Positions 50,181 to 63,203 of a stretch of 64,000 nucleotides of DNA are shown in pieces; the stretch's first letter is position 1, and each line of letters begins with the position of its first letter. Origin of the DNA: Trematomus loennbergii. Taxonomy: Eukaryota > Chordata > Actinopteri > Perciformes > Nototheniidae. The translations under genes and the position numbers were made by a program. Location: positions 492,001 through 556,000 of the forward strand of contig JAAOOA010000060.1 in assembly GCA_012861695.1 (NCBI GenBank), read 5' to 3'. The notes below the pieces were generated by a model, which worked only from the letters and a program-made list of their open reading frames with translations, was not told the origin of the DNA and made no database searches.

Positions 50181-50519
50181 TCTCTGATTTATCCATAACC
50201 TCTTCCCTGTGATCCGTAGTAAAAGAGTAAAAGAGAGGAGATACTTGACAAGATACAGACAAATATTTACTAAAGTTGGTCAGGTTAAGACTACCTGACA
50301 TACGGCTTCAATGTGTTTTAAAAGATATAGAGTAAAGTGAATGAAACAGATGGAGCCATTGTGTGTGAATGTGTGAGCTGTTCAGTACACATCAGCAGTG
50401 TGATGCCCCCCCCCCCCCCCCTCAGTCAGTGACAGTGCCTCTGTCCCTCTGAGAGTGTAGTTCTGAAAACACACTGCAGTGAGATAGTTGTTGTACTTTC
50501 TTCATTCTATTGTCTCCTG
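50181..50519. other. unassigned DNA with a C-run
   Basis: Contains a run of about 16 C (50406-50421) after GTGTGATGC. Nothing else seen. Confidence 0.45.
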
Positions 50520-50730
50520 TTCTAACGGAGGTTTCAGCTCTGACGCAGCACATGTCTCAGACCTTGCTCTGACCTCGTCTCGCCCTTATCCAATATTCAC
50601 TAACTCCTCTCTTTGTGTCTCCTCCTCCCCCCCCCCCACCTACAAGTCTTTCATATTTCAGTAGGTTTTTAGCAAGGATCCACTCTCTAAGGTTAAGTTG
50701 CTCCTCTTTAAGGTCTCAAAATGTGTGTGT
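50520..50730. repeat. segment duplicated at 55475-55700
   Basis: The stretch from GCAGCACATGTCTCAGACCT through TTCATATTTCAGTAGGTTTT and AGCAAGGATCCACTCTCTAA, ending just before a TG run, is similar to 55475-55700, which lies about 5 kb downstream in the same orientation. Both copies are pyrimidine-rich in the middle. It is not one of the transposon families recognised here. Confidence 0.7.
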
Positions 50731-51515
50731 GTGTGCTTTGTGGCAGCTGTGGAAGACCCTGTGGTTTGATTCTAAGCCTGTAACTGCGTTTCACCTTCTG
50801 ATGGCTAAAAATGGATGTCTCTAAATAATTTCTGTCAGAAGAAGCATTGCAGCAGCAGTGCAGAACAGATAGGGCAAGTGGGGCCGGAGCGATAACATTA
50901 ACGCTTGAGGCTTTTGTTTTTCTTTATTAGCTGTGTTTTACATTGTGTTATCTTTTGTGTGCACAATCCTTCTGTTCCCCTTCTTTGGAAAAGATGTCTA
51001 TCCCACACATTCCCTTTGGTCTATCTATATTTACTTTCCAGGCTTAAGTGTTCTCCCAAACACTTTTAATATATTCCAGTATGAAGCTGTATATTTGAAT
51101 GTCACAACATCAGATTTTTACCACGCAAAAATATTTCATAAACATTTGATGGACATACAAACGCTTTGAGTAAAATATCCCTTTTACTGTATTAGTCTGC
51201 ACTTTGTTTCTTTTTTGGCAAATACATTACTTTAAAAAACAAGTTGTATTGGGAGGTGGAGAAAGTATACACTGAAAAGGCAACAAGAAGAAATTATAAA
51301 CAAAAGTCCACAAAGCTTAAAGTCTGCAAACCCAATCATTTGTGTATTATTGATGTAATATAAATAAATCAGTGCTATCATTAATACCAATCTACCACGT
51401 AGCTGTCAAAAGAGAAAAACTTTTCAGAAACTTAAGGAGTTTTGAAAACTAGTTATTTCGGAACACACATGTCTTTTAATAATAACACCTCCATGAGCCA
51501 ATTGCAATCCTGAAT
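50731..51515. other. unassigned DNA
   Basis: No supported features. Confidence 0.4.
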
Positions 51516-51519
51516 TTAA

Positions 51520-52300
51520 AGGTCCCATGTCATGCTTGTCCGGTTATTACCCGTCCCTTTTGTGTTATGAAGGTATTTCTGCATGTCTGCAGAGTCACAA
51601 ACCCTCAAAGTACACCCTGTAGCGAGTAAAACTCTAACACAGAAAAGTTGGAGATTTATCTTTTTTTCTTCCTGGGTATGGTGACGTGCCCATACCCAAA
51701 TGGACCCATTGGTCCAAATGGACCAATCCGTGGAGCTCCTCACACACACACACTCTCTCAGCGGCGAAACTGTGACGCGCTGGGTGGGGGGGGGTGGGGG
51801 TGCTAGCGGAGCCTCGCAGAGACATCGTGAATGGACGCGGGAAGGGGGGGGTGCTGAGGGGGCTGCAGCACCCCCCCACTTCCCGCGTCCATTCGCGATG
51901 TCTCGCTGTCTCGCAGACCCCACACAGCAAGCAGGAAATTAACCCAGCTCACACTGTCCGCTCCTCACAGCAGCGAGCCGCGCAACGTCCCGCCAACACT
52001 GGTGTCATTTTCTGGTTGCTAACGCCATTGTAACACATAATCACTGATGTTCCGCTGTAACGGTGGTGGACTCATCAGAACAGAGTGGGCGAGCTGACCA
52101 ATCAGAGCACACTGGGCTCACAGTGAGGGGGGGGCAGGAGCTCCAACAAGCCGTTTAGGACAGAGAGTGAATACACATACTACACAGAGATGCTGTATGA
52201 GAAACCAATGTGAGTTTGGAAAATTGCACAATATAAATATATTCTAGTATAACTCAACAATGGAATTATGATCAGTAGAAATGGCCATGACATGGGACCT
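51520..52300. mobile_element. TTAA-flanked non-autonomous transposon, copy M2
   Basis: The ends AGGTCCCATGTCATG and CATGACATGGGACCT are perfect inverses, flanked by TTAA (51516-51519, 52301-52304). The interior matches M1 over most of the first 150 bp and the last ~150 bp. A large hairpin lies inside: about 51815-51855 pairs with 51867-51912 (ATGGACGCGGGAAG against CTTCCCGCGTCCAT at its core). A smaller stem at about 51675-51698 (GGGTATGG with CCATACCC) sits where M1 has its 11-bp stem. No ORF is credible. Confidence 0.85.
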
Positions 52301-52428
52301 TTAAGCAAATATCTAAATGCAGTATATGCCAGCATAACAGCCCGCTGTGTTTAGAAAGCAGGCAATTAAAGGAGAGCTTTAGAGTGTCTACTCCCCCTAA
52401 CTCTGCAAATGTAAATGTTCAAAGCTGT

Positions 52429-52430
<2 letters not shown>
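52301..52430. other. short unassigned spacer
   Basis: No features seen. Confidence 0.4.
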
Positions 52431-52497
<67 letters not shown>

Positions 52498-52534
52498 TGT
52501 GGTGTGTGTGTGTGTGTGTGTGTGTGTTTGTGTG
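52431..52534. repeat. (TG)n microsatellite
   Basis: TG tract with one GGTGTGG interruption around 52496-52503. Confidence 0.95.
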
Positions 52535-52720
52535 TGCTTGCATCGATATGTTGACATTTTTGTTGTTTCTATTTATGTGTTGACAACAACCTGACCTAAA
52601 TCCCACTCTCTGATCGGGTCCCTGGGAGGCTTGTACAAGTGCATTCTGGGAAAATAAAACCTCGCACCAGCTGACCCTGTCACACCTTTCTGTCACTTCT
52701 CAGGAAGTGAACTGCTATGT

Positions 52721-52722
<2 letters not shown>

Positions 52723-52787
<65 letters not shown>
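52723..52787. repeat. (TG)n microsatellite
   Basis: About 65 bp of perfect GT dinucleotides. Confidence 0.96.
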
Positions 52788-52789
<2 letters not shown>

Positions 52790-53317
52790 TCTTCCTCCAA
52801 TGGTTGTTCTCATTTAGCTTTGATTTTCTGTTTCCATATGTTTTTTTTCTCCTCCATTCTCCAGCTGTCTGAGACTAACCCCAAGGAATTAAGTGATGTC
52901 TTTATTAAACAGCATCTTGTACAAAGTGTGAGTTTTTTAAGGTCAGTTCTAGGCTAAAACTCTGGTTGGCTGGTGTGAAGAAAGTGGGGTGGAAGTGCTG
53001 CTGTAATCACAAACTGGTGCTCCATACAGGAATCCCTGCATGTGCAAGATAAATACTTCTTTCATTAATGTTAAACCATGCTTAGGCTTTATTTCAAAGT
53101 TTCTGTGCTTGTGTCTTACCTTTACTTATTTTTGCTGTGTATTTTATTTTATAAATGATGTGTCATCTTCTTGTTTTGTGCAGCTATCAACATGCACTTT
53201 AAGATTTACCCTGATTGCCCTCCTTACATTACATCCTGTACCTGAAGCTAATAATATTGAATGTAACAGCACTTTAAGCAGACCTCCTGGTGTACTCATA
53301 TTGCTCTGGAGACATTG
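52788..53317. other. unassigned DNA
   Basis: Nothing recognised before the Helentron-like copy H3. Confidence 0.4.
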
Positions 53318-54885
<1,568 letters not shown>

Positions 54886-54894
54886 TTTGTTCAA

Positions 54895-55164
54895 GTTTGT
54901 TCAACTGCTGAGAGATGTCCCGCTCATTAGCCTATCACGTACAATGTGTCGGAGCGCTGGCCAATAGAATCGCTAGTGTTACATAAAGTGATGTCATTAT
55001 CTAACAGAAGTAAACAACGAAGTCAAATGGATGCGTTTCAGGCAGGGGCGTGTGGGAGAGAAACTCTGGAGGGAACTTTGAGATTTTAGTCTTTGTGGAC
55101 CATTTGCATGCACAAAAACCTTTAGAGCACATTTCAGGAGAGCATAATGCATAATATGGGCCTC
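54895..55164. mobile_element. right part of a TTAA-type MITE
   Basis: Contains GGGGCGTGTGGGAGAGAAAC, CATTTGCATGCACAAAAACC and ends ATAATATGGGCCTC followed by TTAA (55165-55168). This is the right half of a common fish MITE whose left end type is at 28016. The left end is lost at the junction with H3. Confidence 0.6.
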
Positions 55165-55194
55165 TTAAAGTCAATTACTCTGATTTCACTTCAA

Positions 55195-55345
55195 GTGGGG
55201 GCGGCTGTGGCTGTGGTGCAGTGGGATAGTGCGCTGATCATCAGATCAGAGCTGGGGAACACCGGATCAATCCCTCCGCTGCAATCAACATGTGGTTGTT
55301 TCCTTTGGCCAGACACTTTACCCCAAATTGCTTTAAGAACATGTC
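55195..55345 (+). mobile_element. tRNA-derived SINE, 3'-truncated
   Basis: GGGGGCGGCTGTGGCTGTGG followed by TGCAGTGGGATAGTGCG resembles the tRNA head with an A box (TGGCNNAGTGG type). CCGGATCAATCC is a damaged B box. Then come CAGACACTTTACCCC and AAATTGCTTTAAG of the SINE body. The LINE-type tail is missing. It is the same SINE type as at 12425, but with the head kept instead of the tail. Confidence 0.75.
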
Positions 55346-55400
55346 TGCAGTATTACAGGTCACAGTAAAGAGTTGAAGTCAGGCGCTCAGAGGCTGTTCT

Positions 55401-55466
55401 GCCACACTACGTCTCCCATCATGCCACACTACGTCTCCCATCATGCCACACTACGTCTCCCATCAT
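55401..55466 (+). repeat. 22-bp unit tandemly triplicated, each a ZNF143/STAF-like site
   Basis: GCCACACTACGTCTCCCATC plus AT occurs three times without change (55401, 55423, 55445). Each junction reads ACTACGTCTCCCATCATG, which fits the ACTACAnnTCCCAnnATGC-type ZNF143 core apart from G for A at position 6. The third unit is followed by TAGCGG instead of the next GCC. Confidence 0.85.
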
Positions 55467-55474
55467 GTAGCGGC

Positions 55475-55700
55475 ACTGACACAGCACATGTCCCAGACCT
55501 TTCCATGACCCTGTCTCTCCCTATCTAATATTCACATGCTCCTTCTACATCTCCTCCCCCTCTTCCTCCCGTCTTTGTGTCTGCTCGTGTTCACCCCCTT
55601 CCCCTCCTGCCACCAGCTCTTTCATATTTTAGTAGGTTTTAGCAAGGATCAACTCTCTGAGGTTAAGTTGTTTCTTTAAAAGGTCTGTGAATGCATGTGT
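55475..55700. repeat. second copy of the segment at 50520-50730
   Basis: It has the same order of words: GCACATGTCCCAGACCT, the pyrimidine-rich centre, TTTCATATTTTAGTAGGTTT and TAGCAAGGATCAACTCTCTG, ending at a TG tract. It is longer in the centre, with extra TCTGCTCGTGTTCACCC-like bases. Confidence 0.7.
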
Positions 55701-55715
55701 GTGCTTGTGTACGTG

Positions 55716-55717
55716 TA

Positions 55718-55759
<42 letters not shown>

Positions 55760-55798
55760 TGTGTACGTGTATCTGTGTGTGTGTGTGTGTGTGTGTGT

Positions 55799-55839
<41 letters not shown>

Positions 55840-55862
55840 TGTGTGCGTGTGTGTGTGTGGTG

Positions 55863-55923
<61 letters not shown>
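55716..55923. repeat. complex (TG)n microsatellite with a 50-bp class higher-order repeat
   Basis: TG runs are interrupted by CTTGTGTACGTGTATCTG (near 55704 and 55758) and by CTGTGTGCG words (near 55798 and 55838), so the interruptions themselves repeat. Confidence 0.93.
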
Positions 55924-55929
<6 letters not shown>

Positions 55930-56525
55930 CCATATCAGCAAATAAATGAAGTGTGACTTAGAGGAAGAGAAACAAGAAACTAACAAGAGAAGTCAAAGAC
56001 TCTTGCTCTTCCCTCATCTCATCTCTCACACGTTTAAGTCATCTCGCTTCATGTATGTGATTTGTATAAATCTATATATGTAAGTCTAAAACACAGATAA
56101 AGGGTAGGATTTGAAGTGGTGTTCGTATCCACCTATGTTTCCTGGCCACAAGGGGTAGATGACTGAGTCTGAGTCATGAAGTGAATTAATGACAATGTGA
56201 GTGAGTTATGCTCCAAACAGTGAGTGAGGCAGTCCTCTTTCTGTTTGGTTAAAGCACTTGCTTTGTGCTGCAGGTCCCACCTGCTTCTTTTATGCTAAAT
56301 ACCTGACCCAGTGAGACAGAATGAAAATTCACTGCGTTTTGATAGATATTTCTAGTCTTTGTGACCACGGGTTTGTGATCAAACCATGCACCGTAAACGC
56401 CTTAAAATAATTTCTCTCTTAATATGTCAATTCCCCCTAATAGTTACACAACATTTATTTGTAATGTTTAATGCAGAACTAGGAAGTAAATCAGTTTTGG
56501 GGATTTTAATGATAAAAATCAAACC
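55924..56525. other. unassigned DNA
   Basis: Nothing supported before pB4, apart from the likely left flank of a TTAA-type MITE whose right end lies at 57436-57472. Confidence 0.4.
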
Positions 56526-56529
56526 TTAA

Positions 56530-57431
56530 CCTGTTAAGCACCAAGCCTGTTTTCATGTTTCAGGCTCGAAAATGACATGCCCAAAACAAATGACTACAAC
56601 TTAACTTCTAAAAGGGTTATATGAATAATTTCTTTTATCAAAGCAAGGTTACATCTGTGAGTTGGATGTAGAAGTGTCAGAATCAATATAGATGTTTTTT
56701 ATTTTAAAGAAAATTCAGATTTTACATAGTAAAAAACTGTAAATTATAGTGTCTGTCCAAAAATTATTTTTTACTTATAGTGAAAACTACCCTTGGATGA
56801 TGGGTTAGTAGACTAAAAGCTTTAGGAATCCAAAGTACAACATATAATAAGTACCCTGTATCAAGATTGATGCAAAACAAGTGACATTTGACCTTTTTAG
56901 AGAGGTTTAGCCAAAACCACCCCACCTCTGAGGTGATTTGGGTGAAAATTTTTTTTTCCATATCTCTGGCCCCCCTTGGTCGATTTGGATGGTTGACACC
57001 TCTTTCTGACCGTTAGAGCCAATAGAATCGAAGGGGGAGTCCCCCACACACACACGTTGTGAAGAGAAGAGGAGGTCACTTGTTTTGCATCAATCTTGAT
57101 ACAGGGTACTTATTATATGTTGTACTTTGGATTCCTAAAGCTTTTAGTCTACTAACCCATCATCCAAGGGTAGTTTTCACTATCTGTAAAAAATAATTTT
57201 TGGACGGACACTATAATTTACAGTTTTTTACTATGTAAAATCTGAATTTTCTTTAAAATAAAAAACATTTATATTGATTCTGACACTTCTACATCCAACT
57301 CACAGATGTAACCTTGCTTTGATAAAAGAAATTATTCATATAACCCTTTTAGAAGTTAAGTTGTAGTCATTTGTTTTGGGCATGTCATTTTCGAGCCTGA
57401 AACATGAAAAACAGGCTTGGTGCTTAACAGG
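56530..57431. mobile_element. piggyBac-like copy pB4, an inverted duplication of one end
   Basis: Both ends are the same element end: CCTGTTAAGCACC at the left and GGTGCTTAACAGG at the right, flanked by TTAA (56526-56529, 57432-57435). The left arm (56530-56885) and right arm (57075-57431) are nearly exact inverse copies of about 356 bp around a 189-bp loop. The GGTACC end typical of the other copies is gone. The loop keeps normal element sequence up to CACACACACACGTTGTGAAG. If transcribed it would fold into a 356-bp hairpin. Confidence 0.9.
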
Positions 57432-57435
57432 TTAA

Positions 57436-57472
57436 AGACATAAAAAAGTGAGTTTTTCATGATAGGTCCCCT
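57436..57472. mobile_element. right end of a TTAA-type MITE beyond pB4
   Basis: GACATAAAAAAGTGAGTTTT followed by TCATGATAGGTCCCCT and TTAA (57473-57476). The terminus pairs with the AGGTCTCCTATCATG type at 44959. pB4 seems to have inserted into this MITE. Confidence 0.5.
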
Positions 57473-57570
57473 TTAAGTTCTATGCAATGTCACACACCCG
57501 TTCGAAATCGGTCATCCAAAACATTTTTACAACAATTGTATTCCTAATTTCTTTCATATAAGGCCTTTAA

Positions 57571-58733
57571 CCTGTTACGCACCGCCCCCCCCCCCGGTAC
57601 CGGGCGGATAAACGCGTCATTTGCAGGAAACAACGTCTAAGGAATCTTAATATTTAATAAACTATGAATGTTTTATATCCATGTAACGGGAAGAAACTCA
57701 GCTAACTGATCTTTTTAAAAAAAATTCCAAAAAAACCCCACAATGCTAACACTCAGCCTCTGAATTAGCCACGAGCGAAAAAATCTAACCTAAAACTGCA
57801 CCTAAACTCACTCATAACTCCCTTATTACTTATCCTAGATGCACAGCCAACCACTCATTTTGCATCTACTGGAGACACAGAATCTGTGTAAAAAACCTCA
57901 ACACTCAGTGATAAACATTTGCGACGCTATAAACAAAAGCGTACATAACATGTGGAGCTAGGTAGCTAGAAACGCTAACATGGCTTACCTTGGTCAAAAC
58001 TGGTCTTCAATGGCATTAAAACGATAAAAAACGATGCTGCAGTTAATCCATAGGTTAATCCAATGTGTCTGTGTCCTCTTTGAAATGATTTCTGATAATC
58101 CATAAGCAATAAAACTGCTTTTTCGTTTCCAAATGTCAGAGCTAGAGATCGGTCCACTCTGCTGCAAAATTACATGCGCGCAGCCCCCACCTTTTCTCTT
58201 CACAACGTGTGTGTGTGGGGACTCCCCCTTTGATTCTATTGGCTCTAACGGTCAGAAAGAGGTGTCAACCATCAAAATCGACCAAGGGGGGCCAGAGATA
58301 TGGAAAAAAAAACATTTTCACCCAAATCACCTCAGAGGTGGGGTGGTTTTGGCTAAACCTCTCTAAAAAGGTCAAATGTCACTTGTTTTGCATCAATCTT
58401 GATACAGGGTACTTATTATATGTTGTACTTTGGATTCCTAAAGCTTTTAGTCTACTAACCCATCATCCAAGGGTAGTTTTCACTATAAGTAAAAATGAAT
58501 ATTTGGACGGACACTATAATTTACAGTTTTTTTACTATGTAAAATCTGAATTTTCTTTAAAATAAAAAAATCTATATTGATTCTGACACTTCTACATCCA
58601 ACTCACAGATGTAACCTTGCTTTGATAAAATAAATTATTCATATAACCCTTTTATAAGTTAAGTTGTAGTCATTTGTTTTGGGCATGTCATTTCGAGCCT
58701 GAAACATGAAAAACAGGCTTGGTGCTTAACAGG
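57571..58733 (-). mobile_element. piggyBac-like copy pB5, opposite orientation
   Basis: It starts CCTGTTACGCACCGCC and ends GGTGCTTAACAGG, flanked by TTAA (57567-57570, 58734-58737). The GGTACC palindrome is near its left end, so its orientation is opposite to that of pB1-pB3. Its right half is nearly the same as the arms of pB4, and its left third matches the right third of pB3. It contains an open frame at 58209-58565, again a shadow of the conserved DNA. Confidence 0.88.
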
Positions 58734-58897
58734 TTAATAAATAGGCTTTCCACTGCTAAAAAATAAATAAAAGGAACACTTTCAAAACACATCAGATCTA
58801 AATGGGGAAGAAAATCATGCTGTATGTCTATACAACACAGTCTCACTCCCTGATCGTCCAATAGCGACGCTTGGTCAGGGTCCTTTGGCGTACAGTT

Positions 58898-59660
58898 CAG
58901 GGTTTCCGCTAGGATTTTTTCTTGCCGGTCAAATGTCCGGACAGAATTTATTTTACCGGACAAATTTGAAACTTACCGGTCATGTTTCAATAATAATAAT
59001 AAGAATTGTGTAGCAGAGTTTCCGTTAGCAGGTAATTACCGGACTATGACCGGATATGCTGATGTTTAAAACTCAGTTAATGGGGCTCATTTTTATATTG
59101 CTTCAGTTTATAATCGTAACAGATCGAAAAATTCAGATTCATTTTCAATAAATTATTCCACAAACAACAAACAACATAATTATTACATTCAAACAAACTA
59201 CTTGTAGTAGATAAAGTACATTATTCAAAAGTTTACATTAACTTTGGATAATAACACGGGAGAACCGATCCTCTCTTTTTTCTTCCTCTCCCTCTCTCGC
59301 CTGACAGCCCGTCAGTTTCTCATGCAGCTCGCTAAACAGTAGGCGGGGCTTCAGGTGATCATGCAGAGCTGCGTGTCTCCGTCAGACTCAGCAGCTGATC
59401 TCTGATCTCTCTCTCGCGTCCAGTTATACTTCACTCGCGTTTATGTCTATATCGATCAGATCCAGCTCTCCTGATCGGCCTTTATAGAGAGCACCAATCA
59501 AACTATTAAGAGTGAATATCGGCCGATAATGACCGGCGGCCGATCGATCAGAACATCACTATTTATTACCGGACATTTTGACCGGCAGGTTTTGTATTTA
59601 CCGGTTTTTAATAAATGTTACCAGCTAAAAACCGGTAATTACCGGCTAACGGAAACCCTG
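58898..59660. mobile_element. hAT non-autonomous element with perfect 8-bp TSD inside A3
   Basis: It begins CAGGGTTTCCGCTAG and ends CTAACGGAAACCCTG. GTACAGTT flanks both sides exactly (58890-58897, 59661-59668). The interior is rich in ACCGG and CCGGT words, often in inverted pairs near both ends (for example TTACCGGTCATG and AATTACCGGCTAAC), forming subterminal repeats. No transposase frame. Confidence 0.93.
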
Positions 59661-60639
59661 GTACAGTTGTGACCTACCAAGTCTCCTTCAGCTTCATAAA
59701 CGCACGCAAAGTAAAGAGCTTTCAACTGATTGCAATGTATTCCCATCGGCGGCGGTATTTGACGCTCAGCGAAGCACCGCATCCGTCGGTGGCAGTTAAA
59801 GGCAATGTGAGCGTCCATTCCCATTGGATAACGGAGAATTTTACACCCGGAAGTAAGTATTCTCCTTACTGTCGATTGATTTTACAGTGATATCTGCACT
59901 ACTCATCAACTCAAAAACACCAGATTATCCTTGTTAATTACACAACATTGATTGGTTTAAATTGTGTACAATGCATTGTATTTTTCCCTTCGATTCTGAG
60001 AAACAAATAGTTGTATAGGAGTTTAGGATGGTCGAATACACTACACTACCCATAATCCTCAGCTATGGTTTGAAACTACATCATGCGCTTTGCTCGACAA
60101 ACCCCGTGATTAGTCCTCAAGCTCTGTGATTGGTTGACCTCCGACTGTATTCCATATGAAAAAAACGTTTCGTAAAAGATAAAATCATACTTTATTCAGC
60201 TAGTGCTTGCTTTACTCTTTGAAAGTCATCACATAAATGCATTGTAATAAATGGTTCGGCTGCATTAAATATTACACATCTGTCGTAGTTCTTTATTTAT
60301 CTACAGAGATTGGGCCTCAGAATAGACCGGAAACTATTCTTTTACCGTTCTGTTTTAATTTCACAATAAATTAATAGTAATATTTTGTTTGATATTATTA
60401 TTTTTTATTAACTAGACAGCTGGGTCATGTTAAGACCATCTTTTCTGTGTTGCTGTGGGTTTTTTCCATCGCTTTTGCATTACAAATATCAAAACAATAT
60501 ATGTGTGGAAAATATATCCGTCCTAAACAAAACCGGAAACAGCAGTATAACTTATTGTGTTAACACTGTAAACTTCACAGTTGTTTAACCCTCACCAATT
60601 ACTGGTTAAAGCACGTTATTACACGTTTAGAGTAATTGC

Positions 60640-60780
60640 AATGCAGGTAGATTGTGTTGCTTTTTAATGACTTTGTTTAATGCCTTTTTCTTAATGTCTT
60701 TCATTTTTGTAAAGCACCTTGAATTGCCTTGTGTTGAAAGCTGCTATATAAATAAACTGGCCTTGCCTTGCCTTGCCTAA
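60640..60780 (+). mobile_element. LINE 3' tail inside the shared module
   Basis: GTAAAGCACCTTGAATTGCC, GCTATATAAATAAACTGGCC and a (CTTGC)n end are a typical fish LINE terminus. A1 retains the first part only (to about 9365). Confidence 0.6.
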
Positions 60781-61203
60781 GGTCTGCTGCATGTTTTGTT
60801 GAATGTGTTATATTTGATGAAAACATTTAAATATTAAGAGTAGGGCCTACATACAAAATAGGAGGAAAGTAGAAGGTCAATGATAGAAATATAGAATAGA
60901 AAATATCAAGAAGATACTGTAAATGATCTCAATACAATAAAAACAATAAAACAGTTTAGTGCCGGATGTACAAAGATATTAATAGGAGCATGTGCAAAAC
61001 AGAAAAACTAATTAGTCTTTATTAAAACATTAAATAATACTTTAGGTTAAGGTCTTCTTTTAAATACATGTAAGAAAAGCTTTGGGGGTATCTACAGATA
61101 AATATTAAGCCTGACAAAGTACTTAAAGTCTAATATATTGCATGGTTTGTTTTGGGACTTGACAATCAACTTTCCTGCAATGTTAACTATGTTGAAGCAC
61201 TTA

Positions 61204-62307
61204 TTTAGTGGGAATGCTGATACAGCATTCCAACTATATGTTATGCGACGGACAAAATTCTTATTCTTATTATTCCATCCAATTATTTTGTCCTTCTCCT
61301 CCCACATTCAACATCGCAGAAACTCCGTTCAAACATCAAAACGTTCAGCTCGGTCGGGAATCGATGGCTATTACTTTTATCATTCATAACTTTCATAATT
61401 CCAGAGATACATCCCATAATTCATCCAATTTTTAACATGGAAGTCAATGGAGACATTCTTCAGACTTCAACAAATCTTCATGCGACTTCAACTGCTCATT
61501 CATACTTTCACTCAGAAACCTCATTCCAACTTGAAAAGGTTACACATCTTTCTGACATTATTCGTGGAACACAACTTTTAAATCTGATTCTTACTTTTAG
61601 AGATATTAAACATTGTTCAGACCTTGTTAAAGAGATTTTCTTCAGATTTTAACATTAACTAGAGTGCGTGATGTCACAGCTAGAGGGTAGGAAATCTTGA
61701 AATTTGCCTTCATATATTTTTAAAACTGCCATAATTCCCAAACCATACATTCTTGAGACATAATTTTTCATGACAAACGTAGGAAAACATCTCGTAGCTT
61801 GAAAAAGGACAAATAATTAAACAAAATAATTAAACAAAATGCCTCTTGAGGGCATGAAGTGACAAAAACGTTCAACATGTCTCCATTAAAGCCCATTGTA
61901 ATTTCAGGCAGATATTTCCTCACAGCAGCAGCCGCACACCTTTAGTTAAACTACCAAAAAGGCCACCTTATTAACCCGAAAGTACACAAAAATTACACTT
62001 CATATACTCAACTTCCTTGACATGCTTCACGTTTTGAAATGTCACAGATATCTGTTATCGTTCTTCCACAAAACGTTCACATGTAAGAGGTTCATCTCTC
62101 ATTCAGAACAATGAAACCTTTGAAGTCTAGGCACCGCGTTAGCTCAACTATAAACACCTGTGCAATGGAACATGATGATGTCATCACTCCAACTGACTTA
62201 GATAATGGTTAATGGTCGTGCCCTCAACAGCTCTACGTCAATTATGGGGTGTCATCATATGCCGTTCAAGAGAAGAGAGAGAGGGCGATCAAGAGTCAGT
62301 TCTAACT

Positions 62308-62394
<87 letters not shown>

Positions 62395-62420
62395 CCTCTT
62401 CCTCTTCCTCAATATCTTCC

Positions 62421-62451
<31 letters not shown>

Positions 62452-63203
62452 ATGTTCCAAACGGCCCAAAACTTCACAGGTTTGGTAACGATGCAGCCAT
62501 CAACGCATCTAAGCGTATTATGGGGTGTCATCAAATGCCGTTGCCATGGCGACAGACCACTCGCCATGAAACACGATGTCGCTGTAAGTCCAATCTTCAT
62601 ATCACCGGTCCATGCCTCAACAGCTCTACGCCAAATTTGAAATCTCACCATATGCCGTTTCCATGGAAACGCATCCCTCGCCATAAAACACGATGTCCCT
62701 TTAACTCCTATGAAAATGTTCAAAAAGTGCTCAAAATTCACATGTTTGCTAACAGTCCAGCCGTGAAGACATCTACGAGACAGTTTTGAGATTTCTTCAA
62801 ATGCCGTTGCCATAGCAACACAATGCTCGCCATGAAACACGGTTTTCTCATAACTTCAGTGAAAATGCTCAAATGGCCCAAAACTTCACAGGTTTGGTAA
62901 CGATGCAGCCATCACGCATCTAAGCTTATTATGGGATGTCATCAAATGTCGTTGGCATGGCGACAGATCATTCACCATCAAGTTAGTTCAAAGATTTGCA
63001 GTTCAAATATTCTGCTGCTTTTCCAAGGCTTTTTACTCTCTTTTCTTCTCTCAACACATTCAAGCCCCCAGTGTTCATGTATCATTTCAATCTAAATTCT
63101 TCACTTTCTTCTTACACATTACATTTCAGCATAGCAGTTTAGCGTCAGATTTTCAGCATAAAGCATTCCCACTAGCAATTTCTTCAGGAATTGCATTCTC
63201 TAG
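61204..63203. mobile_element. Helentron-like copy H4, with empty site preserved in A1
   Basis: It starts TTTAGTGGGAATGCTGATAC with a perfect 9-bp hairpin (61211-61219 with 61223-61231) and ends GGAATTGCATTCTCTAG (to 63203). The A1 module at about 9725-9745 reads GAAGCACTTATTTTAACTG with no insertion. Here the same sequence is split within its T-run, so both boundaries are fixed to within the run and insertion was between Ts. The array carries palindromes at 62540, 62657, 62806 (one mismatch) and 62951. Confidence 0.7.
62308..62450. repeat. (TC)n-rich microsatellite within H4
   Basis: TC runs with TTTC and CTTCCTCTTCC interruptions, ending CACACACAC. It occupies the same place in the element as the tracts in H2 and H3. 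Confidence 0.94.

Noticed and set aside
55663..55986. CRISPR-like regular interruptions in the TG tract
   Set aside because: The interruptions are short and part of a dinucleotide tract; eukaryotic DNA with no spacer structure.
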